DNA from: Candidatus Brevibacterium intestinigallinarum
Lineage (GTDB): Bacteria > Actinomycetota > Actinomycetes > Actinomycetales > Brevibacteriaceae
DNA length: 6,794 nt
Reading direction: 5' to 3'
Assembly (NCBI GenBank): GCA_019117325.1
Contig: DWZY01000136.1
Coordinates: 1-6,794, forward strand
Part shown: positions 1-6,432 of the stretch, in pieces
How positions within the stretch are numbered: the first letter of the stretch is position 1
Layout of the letters: every line of letters begins with the position of its first letter
Notes under the pieces: generated by a model
Told to the model about the DNA's origin: nothing
Database searches by the model: none
The model's input: the letters and a program-made list of their open reading frames with translations, nothing else
Made by a program: the position numbers and the translations under genes

Positions 1-1
1 G

Positions 2-634
2 GCGGACGACCGCGAGCAGGCGATCACGGACGAGACGGTCCGCCTCGTCGCCAGTCGAGAGACGCCCGGTGGCACCGTCCGGATCGTCCAGAACCGGCTG
101 GGGATCATCGCGGCCGCCGCGGGCGTCGACAGCAGCAGTGTGCCCGTGGGCACCGTGCTGCTCCTGCCGGAGGACCCGGACCGCTCTGCGCGGATCCTCG
201 TCGATGCGATCCGGGAGCAGCTGGGCATTCGGGTGGGCGTCATCGTGACGGACACGCTGGGCCGCGCGTGGCGCGTGGGGCAGACCGATGCCGCGATCGG
301 GATCGCGGGCATGGACGCGGTCGAGGATCTGCGCGGGACTCGCGACGAGTACGGGCAGGAGATGAACGTGACGATCACCGCGACCGCGGACGCGATCGCG
401 GGTGCCGCCGACCTCGTCAAGGGGAAGGCCCAGGGCCTTCCCATCGCCGTGATCCGAGGGCTGGGGCACCTGGTCCACGACGAGCCACGGCCCGTCAGCG
501 CGGCGGATCTGCTGCGACCGCACGAGGAGGACATGTTCCACACCGGAGCCGCGGAATCGTGGGCGGCGGGACGTGCGGAGGGCTTTGACGAAGGCTATGC
601 CGCCGCCCTGCGCGAGCACGGGATCGAGCCATGA
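2..634 (+). CDS. cofE: Coenzyme F420-0:L-glutamate ligase CofE (5' truncated by window edge)
   Basis: CofE adds gamma-linked L-glutamates to F420-0 using GTP, the last step of coenzyme F420 biosynthesis, in the cytosol. The reading frame is open from base 2, so the gene starts outside the window; 210 residues are visible. Family signatures are clear: a VGVIVTDTLGRAWRVGQTD stretch at about 79-97 of the visible part, then RGTRDEYGQ, and near the end AADLVKGKAQGLPIAVIRGL. The in-frame GTG at 140 is not the start because conserved CofE sequence (IVQNRLGIIAAAAGVD) lies before it. The protein stops shortly after an LLRPHEEDMF segment, which is where the mycobacterial homologue FbiB continues into a C-terminal FMN nitroreductase-like domain; that domain is absent here. 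The stop TGA overlaps the cofC ATG (ATGA), so the two are translationally coupled. Very confident in family; the missing N-terminus cannot be judged. Confidence 0.93.
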   Translation, partial: ADDREQAITDETVRLVASRETPGGTVRIVQNRLGIIAAAAGVDSSSVPVGTVLLLPEDPDRSARILVDAIREQLGIRVGVIVTDTLGRAWRVGQTDAAIGIAGMDAVEDLRGTRDEYGQEMNVTITATADAIAGAADLVKGKAQGLPIAVIRGLGHLVHDEPRPVSAADLLRPHEEDMFHTGAAESWAAGRAEGFDEGYAAALREHGIEP

Positions 635-1497
635 AGCGCGTGGAGGGCGCGGAGCCCCTTCCCCCGGAAGGTGGCTCTGTCCGGACGGGTGGGGCCCCGG
701 ACGCCGAGGCCGGCTGGGATCTCATCATCCCGATCAAGCGGCTCGATTCCGCGAAGTCCCGGCTCGCGGGTGGAGACTTGGTCGTGTCCGATCTCGCAGG
801 TGAGGGCGGCGCGGGAGTGAGCCTCGCGGGGGTGGACGATGCTCTGCGGCAGCGGCTCGCCCTGTCGTTCGCGACGGATACGTGCGCCGCTGCGCTCGCC
901 GTCCCCGCGATCCGTCGCGTGCTGGTCGTGACGGAAGATCCCGTCGTCGCGGCGCAGCTGTCGCAGCAGGGCGCGCAGATCGTCGGCGAGACGCGCGGGC
1001 CGGGCCTCAACCCCGCGATCGATGCCGGACTGGACGCGCTCGAGGCCACCGGCGGCCTGCACCGCGTCGCGATCATGACCGGCGACCTCCCCGCGGTGTC
1101 TGCAGACGAGATCGGTGCGGCGCTCGCCGCCGCGACCGGCCACCGGCTGGGAGTCCTGGCAGACGCGGACGGGACGGGCACGGTCCTGCTCACCGCGGAC
1201 GGTGCGGCGGCACCGAGTGGGGACGGCGCGCCGCCTACGACTGGTCCCGCGGAGGTCGCGGTGACAGGGCACAGTGCGGCGGCTGGCCAAGGTACGACGG
1301 CCTCGGCGACCCGCCCTGTTCCCCGGTTCGGACCGGGATCGTTCGAGCGGCACCGGCACGCCGGTCACGTCCCGCTGCCGGGCGATCTGCCCGGGCTGCG
1401 GCGCGACGTCGACACGCCCTCCGACCTCGCACAGGCGCGCAGACTGGGCCTGGGCGCCGTCTCGCGCCGGACCGCGGAGACCCTCGTGGAGTCGTGA
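631..1497 (+). CDS. cofC: 2-phospho-L-lactate (or phosphoenolpyruvate) guanylyltransferase CofC/FbiD
   Basis: CofC transfers GMP from GTP to 2-phospho-L-lactate (or to PEP in FbiD-type enzymes), giving the activated donor used by CofD. In 288 residues the family motifs appear in order: IIPIKRLDSAKSRLA (about 32-46, nucleotide-binding start of the fold), MTGDLPAV (about 149-156), DADGTGTVLLTA (about 178-189), FGPGSFERH (about 233-241) and LRRDVDTPSDL (about 256-266). The family is usually about 210 residues. The excess here is a 28-residue N-terminal tail, a Gly/Val-rich insert at about 47-70, and a Gly/Ala/Thr/Pro-rich insert at about 190-231 between the DGTG and FGPGS motifs. All motifs stay in one frame, so this is insertion, not a frameshift. 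The start is the ATG overlapping the cofE stop; no better start lies before the first motif. Whether it prefers 2-phospholactate or PEP cannot be told from sequence by eye. Confidence 0.93.
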   Translation: MKRVEGAEPLPPEGGSVRTGGAPDAEAGWDLIIPIKRLDSAKSRLAGGDLVVSDLAGEGGAGVSLAGVDDALRQRLALSFATDTCAAALAVPAIRRVLVVTEDPVVAAQLSQQGAQIVGETRGPGLNPAIDAGLDALEATGGLHRVAIMTGDLPAVSADEIGAALAAATGHRLGVLADADGTGTVLLTADGAAAPSGDGAPPTTGPAEVAVTGHSAAAGQGTTASATRPVPRFGPGSFERHRHAGHVPLPGDLPGLRRDVDTPSDLAQARRLGLGAVSRRTAETLVES

Positions 1498-1507
1498 GCC
1501 GGCAGGA

Positions 1508-1529
1508 CCGGGAGGTCAGGGGCTCCCGG
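1508..1529. terminator. Candidate terminator stem in the convergent cofC/cofD gap
   Basis: A perfect 7-bp stem (CCGGGAG / CTCCCGG) with an 8-base loop begins 10 bases after the cofC stop. A second 7-bp stem (CGGTGAG at 1568-1574 with CTCACCG at 1589-1595, 14-base loop) spans the cofD stop codon. Neither is followed by a T-tract, so these would be GC-hairpin ('I-shaped') terminators of the kind proposed for actinobacteria. Position between two converging genes supports termination, but short stems are common in DNA this GC-rich. Confidence 0.35.
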
Positions 1530-1589
1530 CCAGGTGATGCGACCTCGACGTCAGTGTGAGGCGTTCGCGGTGAGCGAGCCACCCAGCCC

Positions 1590-2579
1590 TCACCGACCCG
1601 TGCGCCCGGCCAGGTCCAGCGCCGCCTGCGCCATGTCCGCGGTGAGGTCGTCGGTTCCCATGAGCAGCGGCACCGCGGCGGCCGCGATGCCGGCGTCCTC
1701 GAGGCCCGCAACGGCCTCGGCGTCCTGCTCATCCACCAGCCAGCCGTCCAGCAGGCCGCCGTAGCTGCGTGCTCCGTAGTGGCGGGCGACGCCGGCGGCG
1801 GAGACCTCGGCGCCCACAGCCCGCAGGCACTGCGCGGCCATCCCCAGGACCGGTGCATCGCCCAGGATCGGTGACAGCCCGATGACCGGCGCGGACGCCT
1901 CACGCAGCGCGTCCGCGATCCCCGGGATCTGGAGGATCGCGCCGATCGAGACGATCGGGTTCGAGGGTGCCAGGAGGATCACGTCCGCGTCGCGGATCGC
2001 CTCGAGGACACCGGGCGCGGGGATGGCCTCGGCAGCGCCAGGGTGTACGAACTCCCGAGCGGGAAGGGCGGCCCGGTGGCGCACCCACCACTCCTCGAAG
2101 TGGAGGGTCGTCTCCTCGTCGACGCGGACGCGGGTCTCGACCTCGTGCTCGGTGGCCGGCAGCAGCGTCGCACCCAGGTCCCAGCGCTCGGACAGCCGCC
2201 GGGTCACCTGGGCGAGCCCCAGCCCCGACCGCAGCAGCTGGGCGCGCGCGATGTGAGTGCCCAGGTCCAGGTCACCCAGGGTGAACCAGTCGGCGCCCAC
2301 CCCGTAGGCCACGAGCTCCGCGCTCACGCGCTCCGTCTCCCCGGCCCGCCCCCATCCGCGGTCGCGGTCGTTCACCCCGGCCAGCCCGTACATCATCGAG
2401 TCGAGGTCCGGGCACACCCGCAGCCCGTTGAGCCACATGTCGTCACCGGTGTTGACGATGCAGGTGAGCGACGTCGCCGAGCGACGGATCAGGTGCCGCA
2501 CGCCCTGCGCGAAGCGGGAACCTCCCACCCCACCGGACAGCATCGTGATCCGGGCGGGCAGAGCGGACGAGGGCTGCAC
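1590..2579 (-). CDS. cofD: 2-phospho-L-lactate transferase CofD (FbiA)
   Basis: CofD joins the phospholactyl (or enolpyruvyl) group from the GDP-activated donor made by CofC to the deazaflavin FO, giving (dehydro-)F420-0. Motifs in the 329-residue product, numbered from the GTG start: MLSGGVGGSRF (13-23), NTGDD (43-47), PDLDSMMYGLAG (57-68), WFTLGDLDLGTH (97-108), PSNPIVSIGAIL (204-215), SPILGDAPVLGMA (about 236-248) and a VSAAGVARHYGARSYGG stretch after it. Length matches the family (about 310-340). I chose GTG at 2579 because AGGAGG (2589-2584) sits 4 bases before it. The in-frame ATG at 2543 lies inside the conserved strand and lacks such a site; the ATG at 2615 would add 12 Pro/Gly-rich residues. 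The open frame continues further upstream across the divergent region, but with no CofD similarity. The gene converges on cofC and diverges from the catabolic operon. Confidence 0.94.
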   Translation of the reverse strand: MQPSSALPARITMLSGGVGGSRFAQGVRHLIRRSATSLTCIVNTGDDMWLNGLRVCPDLDSMMYGLAGVNDRDRGWGRAGETERVSAELVAYGVGADWFTLGDLDLGTHIARAQLLRSGLGLAQVTRRLSERWDLGATLLPATEHEVETRVRVDEETTLHFEEWWVRHRAALPAREFVHPGAAEAIPAPGVLEAIRDADVILLAPSNPIVSIGAILQIPGIADALREASAPVIGLSPILGDAPVLGMAAQCLRAVGAEVSAAGVARHYGARSYGGLLDGWLVDEQDAEAVAGLEDAGIAAAAVPLLMGTDDLTADMAQAALDLAGRTGR

Positions 2580-2594
2580 GGAACCTCCTGCGGG

Positions 2595-2611
2595 GCCCGC
2601 GGGAGGCGGGC
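2595..2611 (-). other. Hairpin just upstream of the cofD ribosome-binding site
   Basis: A perfect 6-bp stem (GCCCGC / GCGGGC on the plus strand) with a 5-base loop lies 6 bases upstream of the cofD AGGAGG. If cofD is transcribed from the island at about 2611-2665, this hairpin is in its 5' leader and could influence ribosome access. It is short, and stems like this are frequent at this base composition. Confidence 0.25.
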
Positions 2612-2614
2612 TCA

Positions 2615-2664
2615 TCGATTTCGGTGGTGAGTCTGGCCAGAACTGGATGTTAGACACATCACAG
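2615..2664. promoter_or_regulatory. Candidate operator/promoter island between cofD and the catabolic operon
   Basis: This is the least GC-rich part of the divergent region. It carries several small inverted repeats close together: TCTGGCCAGA (2632-2641, perfect 10-bp palindrome), CCAG-AA-CTGG (2637-2646) and GATGT-N5-ACATC (2646-2660), the last containing TGT-TAG-ACA (2648-2656). The GT-N3-AC core resembles part of sites bound by GntR-family (FadR-type) regulators, but the match to that consensus is incomplete. On the minus strand TAACAT (2652-2647) fits the TAnnnT pattern of a sigma-70 -10 box for cofD; I find no convincing -35. Placement between divergent cofactor and catabolic genes fits a shared control region. 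Confidence 0.35.
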
Positions 2665-2707
2665 TCCCCGGGCGACCATTGAAGCACGCCACCAGCACCG
2701 CAGGGAC

Positions 2708-2732
2708 GAGGCGGTCCCGCCGGGCCCGCCTC
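2708..2732 (+). other. Leader hairpin upstream of the amidohydrolase gene
   Basis: GAGGCGG (2708-2714) pairs perfectly with CCGCCTC (2726-2732), and inside the loop CCC (2716-2718) can pair with GGG (2722-2724) around a GCC turn. An alternative shorter stem, GGGAC (2703-2707) with GTCCC (2714-2718), shares bases with it. Both lie about 65-90 bases before the start codon, so the transcript leader may be structured. No known riboswitch class is recognised. The remaining bases from 2733 to 2783 show nothing else I can name. Confidence 0.25.
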
Positions 2733-2795
2733 CGGGTGTCGGGCAGCGCGGCTGGCAGGAGCACGACGAAGTCCCTGACCCCTGAGGAGGAACCC

Positions 2796-3638
2796 ATGGT
2801 TCGCGTCGCAGTCACTCAGACCACCTGGACCGGCGACAAGGAGTCGATGCTCGACAAGCACGAGCAGTTCATGCACGACGCCGCAGCGCAGGGAGCCCAG
2901 GCGATCAGCTTCCAGGAGCTCTTCTACGGCCCGTACTTCGGCATCACCCAGGACCGGAAGTACTACGCGTTCGCAGAGCCGGTCGACGGTCCCATCGTGC
3001 AGCGGTTCTCCGCGCTCGCCAAGGAGCTGGGCCTCGTGACGATCCTCCCGATCTACGAGGAGCAGATGCCGGGCGTCTACTACAACACCGCCGTCGTCGT
3101 TGACGCGGACGGCACCAACCGCGGCATCTACCGGAAGAACCACATCCCGCACGTGGAGAACTTCTGGGAGAAGTACTACTTCCGCCCCGGCAACCTGGGC
3201 TGGCCCGCGTTCGACACCGCGATCGGCCGGATCGGCGTGTCCATCTGCTACGACCGCCACTTCCCGGAGGGCTGGCGGATGCTGGGGCTGGCCGGTGCGG
3301 AGATCGTCTTCAACCCCAACGCGTCGAAGCCCGGCCTGTCGAACCGCCTGTGGGAGCTCGAGCAGACCGCGGCCGCCGGTGCCAACCAGTACTTCGTCGC
3401 GGTGTCGAACCGCGTGGGCCGCGAGGACAACGAGTACGGCGACGAGGCCGTCCAGTTCTACGGCACCTCGTACTTCGCGGACCCCATGGGCAACTACGTG
3501 GGGGACACCGCGTCCTCGGAGAACGAGGAGATCCTGATCCGCGACCTGGACCTCAGCCTCGTGCGCCAGGCGCGCGACAACTTCCAGTTCTACCGCGACC
3601 GCCGCCCCGACACGTACGACTCGATCACCGCTCCCTGA
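2796..3638 (+). CDS. Nitrilase-superfamily carbon-nitrogen hydrolase, probable beta-ureidopropionase
   Basis: Cytosolic amidohydrolase, most likely cleaving N-carbamoyl-beta-alanine (or its 2-methyl form from thymine) to the beta-amino acid, CO2 and ammonia, the last step of reductive pyrimidine breakdown. The 280-residue product has the superfamily's Glu-Lys-Cys triad in context: E41 in SFQELFYGPYF, K114 in YRKNHIPHVENFWEKYYF, and C151 in GVSICYDRHFPEGWR, followed by GAEIVFNPNASKPG. The HIPHVENFWEKYYFRPGN stretch is typical of N-carbamoyl-beta-alanine/N-carbamoyl amino acid hydrolases. The ATG at 2796 has GAGGAGG 5 bases upstream and starts directly at the conserved first strand; a TTG at 2679 would add 39 unlike residues. 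It is the first gene of the operon, 88 bases before the LLM gene. Alternatives are N-carbamoylputrescine amidase or a hydantoin-derived N-carbamoyl amino acid hydrolase; the uracil permease in the operon favours the pyrimidine role. Confidence 0.85.
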   Translation: MVRVAVTQTTWTGDKESMLDKHEQFMHDAAAQGAQAISFQELFYGPYFGITQDRKYYAFAEPVDGPIVQRFSALAKELGLVTILPIYEEQMPGVYYNTAVVVDADGTNRGIYRKNHIPHVENFWEKYYFRPGNLGWPAFDTAIGRIGVSICYDRHFPEGWRMLGLAGAEIVFNPNASKPGLSNRLWELEQTAAAGANQYFVAVSNRVGREDNEYGDEAVQFYGTSYFADPMGNYVGDTASSENEEILIRDLDLSLVRQARDNFQFYRDRRPDTYDSITAP

Positions 3639-3647
3639 CCCGCGTCC

Positions 3648-3665
3648 GCGTCCCCGCGGGGACGC
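3648..3665 (+). other. Perfect 18-bp palindrome after the amidohydrolase stop codon
   Basis: GCGTCCCCGCGGGGACGC is an exact palindrome starting 9 bases after the stop. As RNA it folds into a 7-bp all-Watson-Crick stem with a CGCG loop. No T-tract follows, and the next gene has its own Shine-Dalgarno site, so it may be a partial terminator, an mRNA 3'-end protector or a processing site within the operon. A protein-binding site is also possible. Confidence 0.45.
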
Positions 3666-3726
3666 ACGCACCCGGCCACACCCGGTCACCCGTCATCGCC
3701 ATCCCCCGATCCGAAGGAGACCCGCA

Positions 3727-4755
3727 ATGGATTTCGGCGTCGTCATCCAGGCCAACCCGCCCGCAGCCCGCACGATCTCGCTGGCGAAGAAGGCGGAGGA
3801 GCACAAGTTCTCGCACTTCTGGACCTATGACTCGCACATCCTGTGGCACGAGCCGTACGTCCTCTACTCACTGATCCTCGACGCGACGAATCGCATCAAG
3901 GTCGGCCCCATGGTCACGAACCCCGCGACCCGCGACCTCACCGTCACGGCGTCCCTGTACGCGACCCTGAACGACCACTTCGGCAACCGCACCGTCTGCG
4001 GGATCGGCCGCGGCGACTCCGCGCTGCGCGTCATGAACAAGAAGCCCACGACGCTCAAGGAGTTCCGCGAGGCGATCGGGATCATCCAGAACCTGGCGAA
4101 CTCCCGATCCGTCGAGCTGAACGGCTCGGAGATCCGCTTCCCCTGGTCACAGGGCTCCGAGCTGGACGTGTACGTCGCGGCCTACGGACCCAAGGCGCTG
4201 GCGATCGCCGGTGAGACCGGTGACGGATTCATCCTGCAGTGCGGCGACGTCGAGATCGCCGAGTGGATGATCAGGACCGTGCGCGAGGCGGCCGCGGGCG
4301 TGGGACGGAACCCGGACGACGTGAAGTTCTGCGTCGCCGCGCCCTTCTACATCACGGACGGCACGGAGGAGAACAAGAAGCACGCGATCGACCAGTGCCG
4401 CTGGTTCGGCGGCATGGTGGGCAACCACGTCGCGGACATCGTCACCCGCTACGGCGGGGACGGCACGGTGCCCCGGGCGCTCACGGACTACATCGAGGGC
4501 CGCCAGGGCTACGACTACAACGACCACGGACGGTCGGACAACGACCACGTCGATTTCGTCCCGGACGAGATCGTCGAGCGCTTCTGCATCATCGGCACCG
4601 CCGAGGAGCACGCGAAGAAGCTGGAGCAGTACAAGCAGCTGGGTGTCACGCAGTTCGCGGGATACCTCGACCACGACAACAAGGAGGAGACGCTGCGCGT
4701 CTACGGGGAGACGCTCATCCCCGCGTTCACGGAGCGCCTGCAGGCGAAATCCTGA
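3727..4755 (+). CDS. LLM-class, probably F420-dependent oxidoreductase (TIGR03842 / CPS_4043-like family)
   Basis: Luciferase-like (TIM-barrel) flavin/deazaflavin oxidoreductase of 342 residues. Visible: strand-1 start MDFGVVIQANPP, FWTYDSH (31-37), KVGPMVTNPATRDLTVTA (58-75), and GIGRGDSA (92-99), a GIGxGD motif seen in F420-using LLM enzymes; then YVAAYGPKALAIAGETGDG (149-167), the usual second LLM block. The ATG at 3727 has GAAGGAGA 6 bases upstream. To my knowledge this family commonly sits beside dihydropyrimidinase and beta-ureidopropionase genes and has no settled reaction. Here it lies between a beta-ureidopropionase-like gene and a uracil permease, in a window with cofC, cofD, cofE and npdG, which favours F420 as its cofactor. 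A role in reducing uracil/thymine to the dihydropyrimidine is my inference. The alternative is an FMN-dependent monooxygenase, since RutA, a uracil ring opener, has the same fold. No domain is missing. Confidence 0.82.
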   Translation: MDFGVVIQANPPAARTISLAKKAEEHKFSHFWTYDSHILWHEPYVLYSLILDATNRIKVGPMVTNPATRDLTVTASLYATLNDHFGNRTVCGIGRGDSALRVMNKKPTTLKEFREAIGIIQNLANSRSVELNGSEIRFPWSQGSELDVYVAAYGPKALAIAGETGDGFILQCGDVEIAEWMIRTVREAAAGVGRNPDDVKFCVAAPFYITDGTEENKKHAIDQCRWFGGMVGNHVADIVTRYGGDGTVPRALTDYIEGRQGYDYNDHGRSDNDHVDFVPDEIVERFCIIGTAEEHAKKLEQYKQLGVTQFAGYLDHDNKEETLRVYGETLIPAFTERLQAKS

Positions 4756-4757
4756 GC

Positions 4758-4781
4758 GGAGCCGGCCGGCTCCCCGCCGGC
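4758..4781 (+). other. Two mutually exclusive hairpins after the LLM gene
   Basis: GGAGCCGGCCGGCTCC (4758-4773) is a perfect 16-bp palindrome beginning 2 bases after the stop codon. A competing 6-bp stem pairs GCCGGC at 4765-4770 with GCCGGC at 4776-4781 around TCCCC. The two share bases, so only one can form at a time. There is no T-tract. Likely an intercistronic stabiliser, partial terminator or translation-tuning element ahead of the permease, whose GAGGAG site begins 33 bases downstream. Confidence 0.4.
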
Positions 4782-4825
4782 GGCACCTGACACGGCCCGA
4801 TGGTGTGCCGGACGAGGAGTGAGTC

Positions 4826-6418
4826 ATGTCAGCATTCGGATGGAAACTACACGGCGATGGCAAGAACATCGCCCCCGGGGCCGCTGTCGCTCCCGGTGAA
4901 CGCCTGAGCTGGCCCCGGACGATCGGTCTGGGCGCACAGCACATCGTCGCGATGTTCGGGGCCACGTTCGTGTTCCCGCTCATCATGGGGCTCAACCCCC
5001 AGCTGGCCGTCATGATGAGCGGCTTCGCGACCATCATCTTCCTGCTCATGGTGAACGGCAAGGTGCCCAGCTACCTGGGCACCTCTGCCGCGTTCGTGGG
5101 CGGTGTCGCGGCCGTCACGGCGCAGGGCGGAACGCCGCAGCAGGTCACCGGAGCCATCCTGGTCTCCGGTGTCGTGCTGGCGCTGGTGGGCGTGTTCATC
5201 CACTTCCTGGGTGCGGGCATCCTCGTGAAGGTGCTGCCGCCGGTCGTGACCGGTGCGGTCGTCCTGCTCATCGGCTTCAACCTGGCCCCGGTCGTGGCGG
5301 GCACGTACTGGCCGCAGGACCAGTGGATCGCACTCATCGTCATGGTGGCCGTCATCCTCATGTCCGTCGTGCTGCGCGGCTTCCTGGGCAGGGTCGCGAT
5401 CCTCCTGGGCCTGGCGTTCGGCTACGTGCTGTCGTGGGTGTTCGACATGGTGCTGGGTCCCATCACCGCGTTCAACGCGGGCACGGGCGAGGTCGACACG
5501 CACCTGCGCGTCGACTGGTCCGGGGTCGTCGATGCGCCGTGGATCGGCTTCCCGCCGGCCACGGATGCGGCGGCCGGCGTCGTGGGCTGGCACCTGCCGG
5601 AGTTCAACGCCGCCTTCATCATCCTCGTCATGCCCGCGGTCATCGCACTGGTCGCGGAGAACGTGGGACACGTGAAGGCGGTCGAGGAGATGACGGGCGA
5701 CCGGCTCGATCCCTACATGGGTCGCGCGGTCGCCGCTGATGGTGTGGCCACGGTCGTCGCGACCTCGATCGGCGGTTCGCCCACGACGACGTACGCGGAG
5801 AACATCGGCGTCATGGCGAACACGCGCGTCTATTCGACGGCCGCGTACTACGTCGCGGGCATCGTCGCGATCCTCTTCGGCCTCTCGCCCAAGTTCGGTG
5901 CGGTCATCTCCGCCACCCCCGGCGGTGTGCTGGCGGGCATCACGGTCGTCCTCTACGGCATGATCGGCCTGCTGGGCGCCAAGATCTGGGTGGAGAACCG
6001 CGTCGACTTCGCGAAGCCCATGAACATCGTGCCGATGGCCGCGGGCATCATCATCGCGATCGGTGACGTGAGCCTGGTCGTGACGGAGACGTTCACCCTG
6101 TCCGGCATCGCGTTCGGCACGATCGTCGTCCTCGTCATGTACCACCTGTGCCGATTCCTGCTGCCGGCCCAGGCCACGGCGGAGGCGGACGAGCCGTCCT
6201 CCGGCACGACGATCACCGTGGGCGGCACGGGCAGCCACAGCCTCGAGGCGCTGCGGCTGCGGGAGAACTACGGCCTGTACGGCCACCGCGTCCTGGGTCG
6301 CACGCAGGAAGGAGCTCTCATCGTCGAGGAGACTCCGCGCATGGAGCCCGAGGACCCCGCGGACGACGGCGGCCGGTCCGCCTTCGACGTCCATGCGAGC
6401 CTGGGCGAGAAGGACTGA
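4826..6418 (+). CDS. uraA: NCS2-family uracil permease (uracil:cation symporter)
   Basis: Inner-membrane nucleobase symporter of 530 residues, expected to have the 14-helix UraA fold and to import uracil (perhaps thymine or xanthine) with protons. Visible: QHIVAMFGATFVFPLIMG (38-55), close to the first helix of uracil permeases; GTSAAF (85-90) in the half-helix that contributes to the substrate site; VAENVGHVKAVEEMTG with E278 and H282, matching the E/H pair of UraA; and SPTTTYAENIGVMANTRVYS with E325, matching the second substrate-binding glutamate. Many further hydrophobic segments follow up to about residue 445. The last 80 or so residues form a long polar, acidic tail; E. coli UraA, at about 429 residues, lacks it. 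A long loop also lies at about 212-258. The ATG has GAGGAG 6 bases upstream. Third gene of the operon. Uracil is preferred over xanthine/urate from the first-helix motif and the neighbours. Confidence 0.9.
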   Translation: MSAFGWKLHGDGKNIAPGAAVAPGERLSWPRTIGLGAQHIVAMFGATFVFPLIMGLNPQLAVMMSGFATIIFLLMVNGKVPSYLGTSAAFVGGVAAVTAQGGTPQQVTGAILVSGVVLALVGVFIHFLGAGILVKVLPPVVTGAVVLLIGFNLAPVVAGTYWPQDQWIALIVMVAVILMSVVLRGFLGRVAILLGLAFGYVLSWVFDMVLGPITAFNAGTGEVDTHLRVDWSGVVDAPWIGFPPATDAAAGVVGWHLPEFNAAFIILVMPAVIALVAENVGHVKAVEEMTGDRLDPYMGRAVAADGVATVVATSIGGSPTTTYAENIGVMANTRVYSTAAYYVAGIVAILFGLSPKFGAVISATPGGVLAGITVVLYGMIGLLGAKIWVENRVDFAKPMNIVPMAAGIIIAIGDVSLVVTETFTLSGIAFGTIVVLVMYHLCRFLLPAQATAEADEPSSGTTITVGGTGSHSLEALRLRENYGLYGHRVLGRTQEGALIVEETPRMEPEDPADDGGRSAFDVHASLGEKD

Positions 6419-6432
6419 GGGCAGCCAGAGGA

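Noticed and set aside
140..142. GTG at 140 as the start of cofE
   Set aside because: The frame is open to the window edge and the upstream residues match conserved CofE sequence.
1158..1325. Frameshift or pseudogene in cofC, suggested by its odd middle region
   Set aside because: The motifs before and after the low-complexity segment are in the same frame with no stop, so an in-frame insert explains it.
495..1368. Minus-strand open frames opposite cofE and cofC (495-1193 and 595-1368)
   Set aside because: Both lie across genes with clear CofE and CofC motifs and translate to Arg/Ala/Pro-rich sequence without domains.
2679..2684. TTGAAG as a -35 box for the amidohydrolase operon
   Set aside because: No acceptable -10 sequence lies 16-18 bases downstream.
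2679..2795. TTG start adding 39 residues to the amidohydrolase
   Set aside because: The added residues are Arg/Ser-rich and unlike the family, while ATG at 2796 has a GAGGAGG site and opens directly on the conserved first strand.
2580..3689. Upstream extension of the cofD frame on the minus strand back to 3689
   Set aside because: CofD similarity begins at about 2545, a strong Shine-Dalgarno/GTG start is at 2579, and the extension runs antisense through the well-supported amidohydrolase gene.
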